From Streptomyces sp. CoH27 (GTDB lineage Bacteria; Actinomycetota; Actinomycetes; Streptomycetales; Streptomycetaceae), in assembly GCF_020181035.1 (NCBI RefSeq), contig NZ_JAIQYY010000017.1, positions 125,290 through 189,289 on the forward strand: DNA of 64,000 bases. The letters run 5' to 3'. Below, piece after piece: positions 17,254 to 25,551 of this stretch. Numbering within the stretch: the first letter of the stretch is position 1; every line of letters starts with the position of its first letter. The position numbers were made by a program, and so were the translations under genes. The notes below the pieces were generated by a model. It made no database searches and was not told the DNA's origin. It saw only the letters and a list, made by a program, of their open reading frames with translations.

Positions 17254-17274
17254 CACTGGAAGGAGTCGCCTCCC

Positions 17275-18465
17275 TTGGCGTCGCACCGCAAGTCGCGTCC
17301 CGGCGGGACCACCGGAGCGGGTCTGCGCACCCCGGCCCTCGCCACCGCCGCCCTCACCTCCATAACCATGCTGTCCCAGACGGCCGAGGCCGCCCCCGGT
17401 ACGGCCCACGCCCGGCCGAGCCTGGAGGAGGTGGAGAAGAAGGTCGACGACCTCTACCGGCAGGCGGAGTCGGCGACCGAGAAGTACGACGCGGCCACGG
17501 AGCGCACCGGCAAGCAGCGCGGGCGGGTCGACGCGCTCCGGGACGAGGTCGCCCGCCGCACCGCCCGCCTCAACAAGGCCCGCGACGAGCTGGGCTCCTT
17601 CGCCGCGGCCCAGTACCGGACCGGCGCCGCCGCCCCCGACACGGCCACCTTCCTCCTCGCGGACAACCCGCAGGACTACTTCGACCAGACCCAGCTGATG
17701 AGCCGGCTGACCACGCGCGAGAAGAGCGCCGTCGACGCCTACATCGGCGAGCAGGCCGCGACCATGAAGAAGCGGCGGGAGGCCGCGCAGAGCCTGCAGA
17801 CGCTGACCGAGTCGCAGCACGAGCTGCAGACCGCCAAGTCCACCGTCCAGCAGAAGCTCGCCTCCGCGCGCGAGCTGCTGTCGCAGCTGACGGCCCAGGA
17901 GAAGGCGCGGCTGGCCGCCATCGAGCGGGAGAAGCAGCAGGAGGCGGCGCGCAAGGCGGCCGAGCTGGCGAAGCAGCAGGCCGAGGCCCAGCAGAAGAGC
18001 ACCTCGTCCAGCTCGTCCGGCTCATCCAGCCCGACCGGCTCCGCCTCTTCCGGGTCCTCCGCCTCTTCCGGGTCCTCCGCCTCTTCCGGATCCTCCGGCT
18101 CGTACGACACGAAGGCCGCCAAGGCCATCGCCTTCGCCCGCGCCCAGATCGGCAAGCCGTACGTGTGGGGCGCCACCGGGCCGGACTCCTACGACTGCTC
18201 GGGCCTCACCCAGGCCGCCTGGAAGGCCGCCGGCGTCACGCTCCCGCGCACCACGTACGACCAGGTCAACGCCGGGACCACGGTGTCCCTGGCCGACGCG
18301 CGCCCTGGGGACCTGATCTTCTTCTACGACGACATCAGCCACGTCGGCCTCTACATCGGCAACGGCATGATGATCCACGCCCCGAAGCCGGGCGCGTACG
18401 TCCGTGAGGAGTCGGTGTACTACGGCGGAGAATCGATCATCCACAGCGTGGTCCGCCCGGGCTGA
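17275..18465 (+). CDS. Secreted NlpC/P60 peptidoglycan endopeptidase under riboswitch control
   Basis: 396 aa from a TTG start (MASHRKSR...) with AAGGAG 9 bp upstream. The signal peptide ends near residue 40 (QTAEA). A long coiled coil follows (about 50-235), then a Ser-rich linker with repeated SGSSAS units (about 243-278). The NlpC/P60 domain is in the last ~115 residues, with catalytic Cys in YDCSGL and His in ISHVGLYIG. These enzymes cleave the D-Glu to diamino acid bond in stem peptides. The coiled coil plus NlpC plan matches RipA/SagA-type hydrolases. It is paralogous to the gene at 19271. Confidence 0.92.
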   Translation: MASHRKSRPGGTTGAGLRTPALATAALTSITMLSQTAEAAPGTAHARPSLEEVEKKVDDLYRQAESATEKYDAATERTGKQRGRVDALRDEVARRTARLNKARDELGSFAAAQYRTGAAAPDTATFLLADNPQDYFDQTQLMSRLTTREKSAVDAYIGEQAATMKKRREAAQSLQTLTESQHELQTAKSTVQQKLASARELLSQLTAQEKARLAAIEREKQQEAARKAAELAKQQAEAQQKSTSSSSSGSSSPTGSASSGSSASSGSSASSGSSGSYDTKAAKAIAFARAQIGKPYVWGATGPDSYDCSGLTQAAWKAAGVTLPRTTYDQVNAGTTVSLADARPGDLIFFYDDISHVGLYIGNGMMIHAPKPGAYVREESVYYGGESIIHSVVRPG

Positions 18466-18476
18466 CCCCTACCGGG

Positions 18477-18830
18477 TCAGGTCCACAGGACGGCGATGAA
18501 GATGTTCGTCATGGTCAGCAGGCCGACGACCCCGAAGGCGCCCTTGTCGACCTTCTCCTCGTCGCGCTTCACATAGACCAGCCCGAGAATCACGATCAGC
18601 AGGGCCAGCTTCACACCGATCTTGATGGTGTTCACGTGGTGGTCGTCGGCCTGGTTGAGGCCGACGAGGGCCACCCCGGTGACGAGCATGGTCAGCGCAC
18701 CGTGCAGCATCCCGGGGACGAAGCGGGCCGTGCCCTGCCCCATCGCCTTCATCTGGGTGAGGAAACCGCCGAGCAGCGCGGCGATGCCGATGATGTGCAG
18801 GCCGACGAAGAGATGGATGAGTACGTCCAT
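18477..18830 (-). CDS. Small four-helix membrane protein
   Basis: 117 aa from an ATG at 18830 (MDVLIHLFVGLHIIG); a longer frame to 18968 lacks support. Four hydrophobic segments are visible (about 4-22, 42-62, 72-90, 100-117). Short motifs include GGFLTQMKAMGQG in the first loop and YVKRDEEKVDKG in the third. No family-defining catalytic residues are seen, so it is an integral membrane protein of unknown function. It converges on the first NlpC gene with an 11-bp gap. Confidence 0.8.
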   Translation of the reverse strand: MDVLIHLFVGLHIIGIAALLGGFLTQMKAMGQGTARFVPGMLHGALTMLVTGVALVGLNQADDHHVNTIKIGVKLALLIVILGLVYVKRDEEKVDKGAFGVVGLLTMTNIFIAVLWT

Positions 18831-19270
18831 GGGGCCGGAGCCTAATTCGTCGGTAACAGCCCCAAGGACGGCAGGGTGCCGTTCCCGGGGTGTTCGAGTG
18901 GTGAGGGCCGTCACGCCCGACCAGGGGCGTACCGGCCCCGTGTCCTCGGGCCCGGCCACGGCCGGCATGGATCATGCATTTATGCGGTCCATAACACCTC
19001 CGGCACCCCTTCCGTCCCGCTTCCCGCGTATCGGTCATCACACTGTGTGAAGGAGGCGAGCCTGGACGGCCGGATCAGTCACATGAGGTCACGTTTCGAT
19101 CCGTAGACGCCAGTTCCGTACAGTCCGTTACCCGCTCGTCACACTCCGGCCTAGCGTCCTCTCCACCGCCGAGAAGGGTCCGGCGGCGGCCCGCTCCCCC
19201 CTGTGTGGGCCGCCGCCGGGCATACCGCCCGCTCGGTCGTCGAGTCGTACGGAAGGACGTGACGGTCCAG
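18831..19270. other. Divergent promoter region, no gene
   Basis: This gap lies between the small membrane protein and the second NlpC/P60 gene. It contains a perfect 11-bp stem (GGCGGCGGCCC at 19182-19192 with 19207-19217) in the leader of the NlpC gene. The ydaO landmarks seen upstream of the first NlpC gene are absent here. Confidence 0.6.
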
Positions 19271-20350
19271 GTGGCAGCGCATCGCAAGCCCCGGCAACGC
19301 TCGATCGGTGGCCCTACGGTCCGGACGGCCGCCACCCTCGCCCTGGCGGGCGCGGCCACCGCGACGGGGTTCGACGGGACCGGACACGCCGACCCGCAGC
19401 TGACACCGGCACAGGTGAAGGCCCAGGTGGACAAGCTCTACCAGCAGGCCGAGGCGGCGACCGAGAAGTACGACGGCGCCAAGGAGCAGGCGGACGCGGC
19501 CCAGCGGCGGCTCAACGCGCTGCACGACGAGACGGCCCGCAGGCAGGCCAAGCTCAACTCGGCCCGGGACGCGCTGGGTTCGTTCGCCTCCGCGCAGTAC
19601 CGCGACGGCGGCTTCGCCCCCGCCTGGCAACTGGCCCTGTCCAACGACCCCGACCGGTATCTGGACGACGCCGCCTTCGCCGAGCGGGCCGGCGACCGGC
19701 AGGCCGCCGCCGTGTCGCGGGTGCGCGAACAACTCCGGGAGATCGAGCAGTTGCGCGGAGCCGCCCGCGTCCAGCTGGCGTCGCTGCGCTCCCGGCAGGC
19801 CGAGCTGAGCCGGCAGAAGAAGACCGTCACGGACAAGCTGGCCGAGGCCCGGCGGCTGCTGGCGCGGCTCACCCCGCAGCAGCGCGCCCAGGTCACCGGT
19901 GACGACGGCAGCGCACCGGGGCGCGCCTCCCGGTCGGCCGCAGATGCCCGGCAGGCCCTGGCGCAGGCCGGATCCGGGCCCGGCTCCGTCACGGCGCCCG
20001 ACAGCCGCGCTGCGGCGGCCGTCGCCTACGCCTACGCCAAGCTCGGCAGCCCCTATGTGTGGGGCGCGGCCGGGCCGAACTCCTTCGACTGCTCGGGGCT
20101 GGTCCAAGCCGCCTACCGCTCCGCGGGCATCTCCCTGCCCCGCACCACCTACGCCCAGATCGACGCGGGCCGGCGCGTCTCCCGCTCCGAACTGCAGCCC
20201 GGGGACCTGGTGTTCTTCTACTCCGGCGTCAGCCACGTCGGCATCTACGTCGGCGGCGGCCAGATGATCCACGCCCCGAACCCCTCGGCACCGGTCCGGC
20301 TGGCCCCGGTCGACGAGATGCCCTTCGCGGGGGCCACCCGCGTCGCGTGA
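19271..20350 (+). CDS. Second secreted NlpC/P60 endopeptidase
   Basis: 359 aa from the GTG at 19271 (VAAHRKPRQRS); a GTG at 19259 sits directly against the GGAAGG sequence and is less likely. It has a signal peptide, a coiled coil (about 45-225) and a C-terminal NlpC/P60 domain with FDCSGL (Cys) and VSHVGIYVG (His). The coiled-coil start (LTPAQVKAQVDKLYQQAEAA) closely matches that of the gene at 17275, so the two are paralogues. It has no Ser-rich linker and no c-di-AMP riboswitch, so its control differs. It is followed closely by a convergent response regulator. Confidence 0.9.
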   Translation: MAAHRKPRQRSIGGPTVRTAATLALAGAATATGFDGTGHADPQLTPAQVKAQVDKLYQQAEAATEKYDGAKEQADAAQRRLNALHDETARRQAKLNSARDALGSFASAQYRDGGFAPAWQLALSNDPDRYLDDAAFAERAGDRQAAAVSRVREQLREIEQLRGAARVQLASLRSRQAELSRQKKTVTDKLAEARRLLARLTPQQRAQVTGDDGSAPGRASRSAADARQALAQAGSGPGSVTAPDSRAAAAVAYAYAKLGSPYVWGAAGPNSFDCSGLVQAAYRSAGISLPRTTYAQIDAGRRVSRSELQPGDLVFFYSGVSHVGIYVGGGQMIHAPNPSAPVRLAPVDEMPFAGATRVA

Positions 20351-20358
20351 AGGCGAGG

Positions 20359-21069
20359 TCAGACCAGGCGGCGGGCCGTCGCCCAGCGGGTCAGTTCGTG
20401 ACGGTTGGACAGCTGGAGCTTGCGCAGGACCGCCGAGACATGGGACTCGACCGTCTTCACCGAGATGAACAGCTGCTTGGCGATCTCCTTGTAGGCGTAG
20501 CCACGGGCGATCAGCCGCAGCACCTCGCGCTCGCGCTGGGTGAGGCGGTCCAGATCCTCGTCCACGGGCGGGGCGTCGGTGGAGGCGAAGGCGTCCAGAA
20601 CGAACCCGGCAAGCCGCGGGGAGAAGACCGCGTCGCCCTCCTGGACCCGGAAGATCGAGTCGACCAGGTCGGTGCCGGTGATGGTCTTGGTGACATACCC
20701 GCGGGCGCCGCCGCGGATCACCCCGATCACGTCCTCCGCCGCGTCGGACACAGACAGTGCGAGGAAGCGGACCGGCTGCTCGGCGTCCGCCATCAACGCC
20801 GCGCACCGGCGCAGCACTTCGACCCCGCCGCCACCCGGCAGATGGACGTCGAGCAGAACCACCTCGGGCCGGGTCGCCGTGATGACCGTGACCGCCTGGT
20901 CGACGTCCGCGGCCTCGCCGACCACCTCGACCCCGGTCGTGGCGGTCTGGCCGATCTCGGCCTGAACTCCGGTGCGGAACATCCTGTGGTCGTCCACGAG
21001 CACGACCCGTACGTGCCGTCCGCCCGCGCCGGCTCCCGCCGGGCCGTTCGCCTCGGTCGCGTCGCTCAT
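20359..21069 (-). CDS. LuxR/NarL-family response regulator
   Basis: 236 aa. The receiver domain (about 20-145) has acidic residues VDDHR (26-27), phosphoacceptor Asp74 in VVLLDVHLPG, and Lys in YVTKT. The C-terminal LuxR helix-turn-helix (about 170-232) has LTQREREVLRLIARGYAYKEIAKQLF. The ATG overlaps the stop of the kinase gene (21066-21069), so the pair is coupled. It is the cognate regulator of the PspC-type kinase, suggesting a response to membrane or envelope stress. Confidence 0.93.
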   Translation of the reverse strand: MSDATEANGPAGAGAGGRHVRVVLVDDHRMFRTGVQAEIGQTATTGVEVVGEAADVDQAVTVITATRPEVVLLDVHLPGGGGVEVLRRCAALMADAEQPVRFLALSVSDAAEDVIGVIRGGARGYVTKTITGTDLVDSIFRVQEGDAVFSPRLAGFVLDAFASTDAPPVDEDLDRLTQREREVLRLIARGYAYKEIAKQLFISVKTVESHVSAVLRKLQLSNRHELTRWATARRLV

Positions 21070-22355
21070 GACGTCTTCTCCGCCCTCTCCATCTCCAGCT
21101 CGACCTCCGTGCCGCCGCCCGGCACCGCCCGCAGCCGGGCCGTGCCGCCGTTGCGCTCCATGCGGCCGATGATCGATTCTCTGACACCCATCCGGTCGGC
21201 GGGTATCGAGTCGAGGTCGAAGCCCGGGCCGCGGTCGCGCACGGACACGAAGACCGTCCTCCCCTCGACTTCGGCGTAGACCTGTACGGCACCGCCCTCG
21301 CCACCGTACTTGGCGGCGTTCACCATCGCCTCACGCGCGGCTTGCATCTGCGCCCGGGTCCTCTCGTCCAGCGGGCAGTCGCCGACGATGACGACCTCGA
21401 TGGGCACACCGTGCTTGTCCTCCACCTCGGCGGCGTTGCGCCGCACCGCCTCGGCGACCGTGTCCGGCTCGTCGGCCTCGTCCTTGCCGGTGCCCTCCGG
21501 CTTGTACAGCCAGGTGCGCAGGTCGCGCTCCTGGGCGCGGGCGAGGCGGCGCACCTCGTTCGCGTTGTCGGCGTTGCGCTGGATCAGGGTGAGGGTGTGC
21601 AGCACGGAGTCGTGCACATGGGCGGCGACCTCGGCACGCTCCTGGGCGCGGATGCGCATCAGGCGTTCCTCGGACAGGTCCTGGGTCATCCGGACCAGGT
21701 AGGGGCCGGCGAGCAGCGTGATGCCGACGAGGACGGCGAGCGCAGCCTGGAGGACCGCGCCGAGGTGGGCGGCCGAGCCCTGGAGCACGAAGATGGCGGA
21801 GACACCGGCCGTGACGAGCAGGACACCGCCGGCCGCGCGCAGCAGCGTGAGCGTACGGCGCCGGCGGCCGACCTCGACCCAGCGGGCCCGGCGGGCGTTG
21901 TCCGCCTGTCTCCAGACCAGGGCGACACCGGCCGCGACGAGGACGGCGGGCACCAGATACACCTTGGCCGCGCCACCGAGGTTCACGCTGCTCACGAAGA
22001 CCATGGACACGATGACCATGAGGAGCAGCGCGACGAGCTGACCCTTGTCCGGCCGCCGGGCCACCAGTCTGCGGCGGCCGTCCGGGGCGGTCTCGGTGCC
22101 GACGAGCGACTGCTTCTGTTCGCCGACACCGCCGATCCCGAGCGGCACGAAGAACCAGAACGCCGCATACAGCAGCGCTCCGAACCCATGGGCCATGAAC
22201 AGGCCGACGAAGGCGAGCCGCACCCAGACGACGGGCAGCCCGAGATGCCCGGCGAGGCCCCGCGCCACTCCACCGAGCCAGCGTCCGTCGCTGCTGCGGT
22301 AGAGCTTGCGCGGCGGCCGCGGGTCGTCGACTGGCAGGCTTGCGGCTTCCGGCAT
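21066..22355 (-). CDS. Sensor histidine kinase with PspC domain
   Basis: 429 aa from the ATG at 22355 (MPEAASLP); an upstream start at 22391 would add 12 residues. The N-terminus carries a PspC domain (RSSDGRWLGGVARGLAGHLG). Further hydrophobic segments follow (about 45-65, 100-120, 125-145, 160-215). The HisKA_3 segment has HVHDSVLHTLTLI with the phosphorylated His, and the ATPase domain has MVNAAKYGG and DRGPGFDL. PspC-domain kinases are typical actinobacterial envelope sensors. It is divergent to another PspC protein at 22567. Confidence 0.92.
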   Translation of the reverse strand: MPEAASLPVDDPRPPRKLYRSSDGRWLGGVARGLAGHLGLPVVWVRLAFVGLFMAHGFGALLYAAFWFFVPLGIGGVGEQKQSLVGTETAPDGRRRLVARRPDKGQLVALLLMVIVSMVFVSSVNLGGAAKVYLVPAVLVAAGVALVWRQADNARRARWVEVGRRRRTLTLLRAAGGVLLVTAGVSAIFVLQGSAAHLGAVLQAALAVLVGITLLAGPYLVRMTQDLSEERLMRIRAQERAEVAAHVHDSVLHTLTLIQRNADNANEVRRLARAQERDLRTWLYKPEGTGKDEADEPDTVAEAVRRNAAEVEDKHGVPIEVVIVGDCPLDERTRAQMQAAREAMVNAAKYGGEGGAVQVYAEVEGRTVFVSVRDRGPGFDLDSIPADRMGVRESIIGRMERNGGTARLRAVPGGGTEVELEMERAEKTS

Positions 22356-22566
22356 GCCAATGATGGTCACATGGCCGGCGGGGCCAGGCATCAGGGTCGG
22401 CCCCCGAGACGCCCCTGATCTTCCGCGGGACCGCGTCGGGGAACGGCGGGCGACGGCGGTTCAGTGCCGGTCGAACGCTTCCCCGCCCCGTCTCAGGGCC
22501 GATTTCAGGGTTCGCCCAGGGTCGTCCCGACTGCCGTCGCGGCGGGCGGGCCGTCACCATGGACGC

Positions 22567-24024
22567 ATGACGGATCACGAGCACGCCGCGACGGGTCCGG
22601 GACCTGGCCCCGGCCCGCGCCCGGCCCCGGGCAACGGACCGACGGATGCCGGGCCCGCCGCGACACAGCGGACGGGAGCGGCCGGTACGGACACCCGCGC
22701 CGGGAAGCGGGAGGAGGAACAGAGCAGAGAGCAGGAGCAGCAGCCCGCCGCGGCCTTTGACCGGTTCCGGCGCGACCGCCGGCACAAGATGATCGCAGGC
22801 GTGTGCGCGGGCCTGGGCCGACAGACGGACATGGACCCGGTGATCTTCCGGATCACTCTGGCCGTGCTGTCCGCGACCGGCGGCATCGGTCTGATCTTCT
22901 ACGGCTTCGTCTGGCTCCTCGTGCCGTACGAGGACGAGGAGGAGAACGAGCTGCGCAAGCTGCTGACGGGCCGGGTCGACGGTCTGGCGCTCGCCGCCGT
23001 GCTGTTCGCCCTGGTCGGCTGCGGTGTCTTCCTGACCATGCTGAGAAATGGCGGGGTGCTGACCTTCGCCGTGGTGCTCTCCCTGCTGCTCGCGGGCGCC
23101 GGGTACTGGTCACGGCGCCGTGACGTGGCCGACCCCGACCCGCTAGCCGCGCAGGCCGCGGCCGACGCTCCGCCGGAGGCGCAGGCTCCGCCGGTCGCCA
23201 CCATCTACCCGTCGTGGTGGCGGGACCCGATCGTCAAGGACGGCACCCACGTCGGCGGCACGGGTTATCTGTGGGGGCCCGGCGACACCCGCGACCGGGA
23301 TCTCACCTCGGCCGTCGACGCCGGCGTCGCCCTCCCGTGGCCCCACTCCGGCTCCATACGGCCGCGGCCCGCCGCACCCCCGAGACCGCGCGGCCCGCGC
23401 TGGGTCGGCGGCTGGGTCTTCCTGCTCGCCCTGGTGGCGGGCGGCCTGGGCACGGGGCTCACCTGGGACACACACCCGTTGGGCACCAGCCTCCAGACCG
23501 GTCTCGCCTGCGCGCTGGCGGTGTTCGGCCTCGGCGTCGCGGTCAGCGCCTTCCTGGGGCGCACGGGGGCGGGGACGGTGTTCCTGGCGCTCGTCACGGC
23601 GGCACTGCTCGCCGGGGCGTCGGCCATGCCCAAGGACATCACCACCCACTGGAGAGACACGTCCTGGGTGCCTGCGGCGACGGCACGGGTGCAGCCGCGC
23701 TACGACCTCGGTACCGGGCGGGGCACGCTGGATCTGACCGGGGCGGCTCCGGCCAAGGGACAGACGGTCGCGACGCACGCCCATGTGGGCGCCGGACAGC
23801 TGAAGGTGATCGTGCCGGCGGGCGCGACCGTGCGGATGAGTATCGACGTGGGGGTGGGCGACATCCGGTTGCCCGGGGAGAACAGGAGGGACGTGGACGT
23901 GCAGCCGAGCAGGCACAAGACCGTGACGCTGGCGCCGGCCACGGCCGCCAAGGAGGCCGGCACGCTGGACCTCACGCTCGGGGTCGGTGTGGGACAGGTG
24001 GAGGTCAGCCGTGCTGCGTCATGA
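22567..24024 (+). CDS. PspC domain membrane protein
   Basis: 485 aa from the ATG at 22567. A disordered Gly/Pro-rich and Gln/Glu-rich N-terminus (1-60) precedes the PspC domain (FRRDRRHKMIAGVCAGLG... to LLVPYEDEEE, about 63-125), which includes one membrane helix. Four to six further hydrophobic segments follow (about 140-175, 280-300, 310-330, 335-355). The C-terminal ~120 residues are a soluble beta-rich domain (LDLTGAAPAKGQ... GVGQVEVS), like the adhesin-type domains seen in such proteins. It is divergent to the PspC kinase and likely belongs to the same stress module. Confidence 0.85.
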   Translation: MTDHEHAATGPGPGPGPRPAPGNGPTDAGPAATQRTGAAGTDTRAGKREEEQSREQEQQPAAAFDRFRRDRRHKMIAGVCAGLGRQTDMDPVIFRITLAVLSATGGIGLIFYGFVWLLVPYEDEEENELRKLLTGRVDGLALAAVLFALVGCGVFLTMLRNGGVLTFAVVLSLLLAGAGYWSRRRDVADPDPLAAQAAADAPPEAQAPPVATIYPSWWRDPIVKDGTHVGGTGYLWGPGDTRDRDLTSAVDAGVALPWPHSGSIRPRPAAPPRPRGPRWVGGWVFLLALVAGGLGTGLTWDTHPLGTSLQTGLACALAVFGLGVAVSAFLGRTGAGTVFLALVTAALLAGASAMPKDITTHWRDTSWVPAATARVQPRYDLGTGRGTLDLTGAAPAKGQTVATHAHVGAGQLKVIVPAGATVRMSIDVGVGDIRLPGENRRDVDVQPSRHKTVTLAPATAAKEAGTLDLTLGVGVGQVEVSRAAS

Positions 24025-24220
24025 GTTCCAGCCCGGGAGGCTGGTCGCCGGGCTCTTCCTCACCGCCGCCGGCGGGGTCTACGCGGGCGATGCGCGCGGC
24101 CTGTGGGAAACGCCGTGGTTCGCGATCGTCCCGCTGGTCGTGGGCGGCCTCCTGCTGGCCGGTGTCACAGGGAGCGTGGCGCGGGCGATACGCAGACGGG
24201 GCGGCGCAGAGCACGGCTAG
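24011..24220 (+). CDS. Small membrane protein coupled to the PspC gene
   Basis: 69 aa from a GTG at 24011, overlapping the end of the PspC gene by 14 bp. Two membrane helices (about 9-25 and 35-55) are followed by a basic tail (RAIRRRGG). The overlap suggests translational coupling and a role with the PspC protein. No named family is recognised. Confidence 0.7.
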   Translation: MLRHEFQPGRLVAGLFLTAAGGVYAGDARGLWETPWFAIVPLVVGGLLLAGVTGSVARAIRRRGGAEHG

Positions 24221-24307
24221 CGGTGGTCGGGGAGCGGCCGGCGCCGGTTGCCCGTCGCCGGCCGGGCCGGAGCCTCGTGGCCCTCGGCGGCCCGCCAAGG
24301 GTCCTGG

Positions 24308-24832
24308 CTATCGGTAGCCGCCCTGTCGGCGTCGGGCTCGCCAGGCCGCGTCCAGGGAGAGGTAGGGGGCGCCGGCGAGGATGAGGGGGATCCAGGCCAT
24401 GAAGTAGGCGAGGTCGTTGCCGTAGTAGTAGGGGGTCGACGACCAGCTCACGGTCATCCAGAAGCTGAACGAGATCAGCGCGCCGCCGAGCGCGGCCAGC
24501 CGGGCGAGCAGGCCGAGCAGGGTGCCGATACCGACGGCCAGTTCACCGAAGGCGATGGCGTAGCCGAAGCCGACCGGGCTCTTCAGGGCCAGGTCGACCA
24601 GGGCCGGGATGCCGGCGGAGTCGCGGGCCGCCCGCATGGTGTCGCCGATCGACCCGGCGCCGCTGGACTTCATGAAGGCGCTGTCGGTGAGTTTGTCCAG
24701 GCCCGCGTAGATGAGGGTGACGCCGAGGAAGACGCGGAGCGGGAGCAGGGCGTAGTGGGTGGCGGTGTCCCGCCAGCCACGGAGGCCGTTGAGCCGATTC
24801 ATGTGCGTGTCTGTCCGAATGCCGTGAGTCAT
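24308..24832 (-). CDS. DoxX family membrane protein
   Basis: 174 aa with four hydrophobic helices. It shows the DoxX-type pattern LLPLRVFLGVTLIYAGLDKLTD near the N-terminus, GFGYAIAFGELAVGIGTLLGLLARLAALGG in the middle, and a C-terminal helix with a SLDAAWRARRRQ tail. DoxX proteins are small membrane proteins linked to thiol and oxidative-stress functions in actinobacteria. The start could also be the internal ATG at 24802. Confidence 0.85.
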   Translation of the reverse strand: MTHGIRTDTHMNRLNGLRGWRDTATHYALLPLRVFLGVTLIYAGLDKLTDSAFMKSSGAGSIGDTMRAARDSAGIPALVDLALKSPVGFGYAIAFGELAVGIGTLLGLLARLAALGGALISFSFWMTVSWSSTPYYYGNDLAYFMAWIPLILAGAPYLSLDAAWRARRRQGGYR

Positions 24833-24959
24833 CGTCGCCAGCCGCCTCTCACCCGCCGTCCCACCCTCACTTCGACGATACGTACGACGAGCGGGGCCCG
24901 TTCAATCCCCTCCCGGATGTTTTTCCGGAATTCGGGCGGGCGTACGAGCGACGGGCGGG

Positions 24960-25448
24960 TCAGATCCGGGCCAGGATCTGGCGCACCGGGTGCCCGAGGA
25001 TCCGGCCCACGGCGATCAGTTCCTCGGGGGTGAGCAAGAAGCGCTGTGGGTTCCAGGCGGCGATCTCGAAGCGGGCGAAGCCGCACGGCCAGTCGTAGTC
25101 CAACCGGTCCAAGGAGGTGTCGGTGGTGCAGCAGGGAGTGGTGATGTCGAGGGTGGGCAGGCCGTCACCCTGCTCGGCGTACGCCTCCAGCAGGTCCCGG
25201 TACCAGTCGGGGTCGATGGGGCCGCCGCACCGCGGGCAGCCGATGCCCACCAGGTTCGAGCCGCAGTCGACGGCGGTGATCGCCTCGTGCCAGCCGACGT
25301 CCAGTTCGACGGCGTCGGGGTCGGCGTGCGGGTCGTCGGGGGCGCCCGAGACCAGTTCCAGGACCAGGGCGGCGGCGCGCTGCCCCGGTTCGGTGGCCGG
25401 CTGCCAGTGCGGGTCGGTCGGTATCACCGACAGGACGCTCTCGCTCAT
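24960..25448 (-). CDS. Hypothetical protein with a zinc-ribbon-like CPRCGG
   Basis: 162 aa, soluble, acidic. A CPRCGG motif (about 75-80) and a CC pair (about 106-107) could bind a metal. It has no signal peptide or membrane segment. Trp-rich patches (DPHWQP, DYDWPCGFARFEIAAWNPQRF) are notable. I do not recognise the family. It lies between the DoxX gene and an IPT/TIG membrane protein, all on the minus strand, possibly in one transcript. Confidence 0.75.
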   Translation of the reverse strand: MSESVLSVIPTDPHWQPATEPGQRAAALVLELVSGAPDDPHADPDAVELDVGWHEAITAVDCGSNLVGIGCPRCGGPIDPDWYRDLLEAYAEQGDGLPTLDITTPCCTTDTSLDRLDYDWPCGFARFEIAAWNPQRFLLTPEELIAVGRILGHPVRQILARI

Positions 25449-25551
25449 CGCCCTGCTGCTCGCCCTTCTGTCACGTCACGGCCTTCTGCCGCGGCTCGCC
25501 CATCTTCTCCGTCCGGCCCGGTTCCTCCCGCTCTTCCGGCTCCCGCATCTC

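Larger units (their letters stand above)
16884..17274. other. Divergent regulatory region of pcrA and the NlpC/P60 gene
   Basis: This 391-bp gap holds the pcrA damage promoter on the left and, on the right, the riboswitch leader of the cell-wall hydrolase gene. I see no additional gene. Confidence 0.7.
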
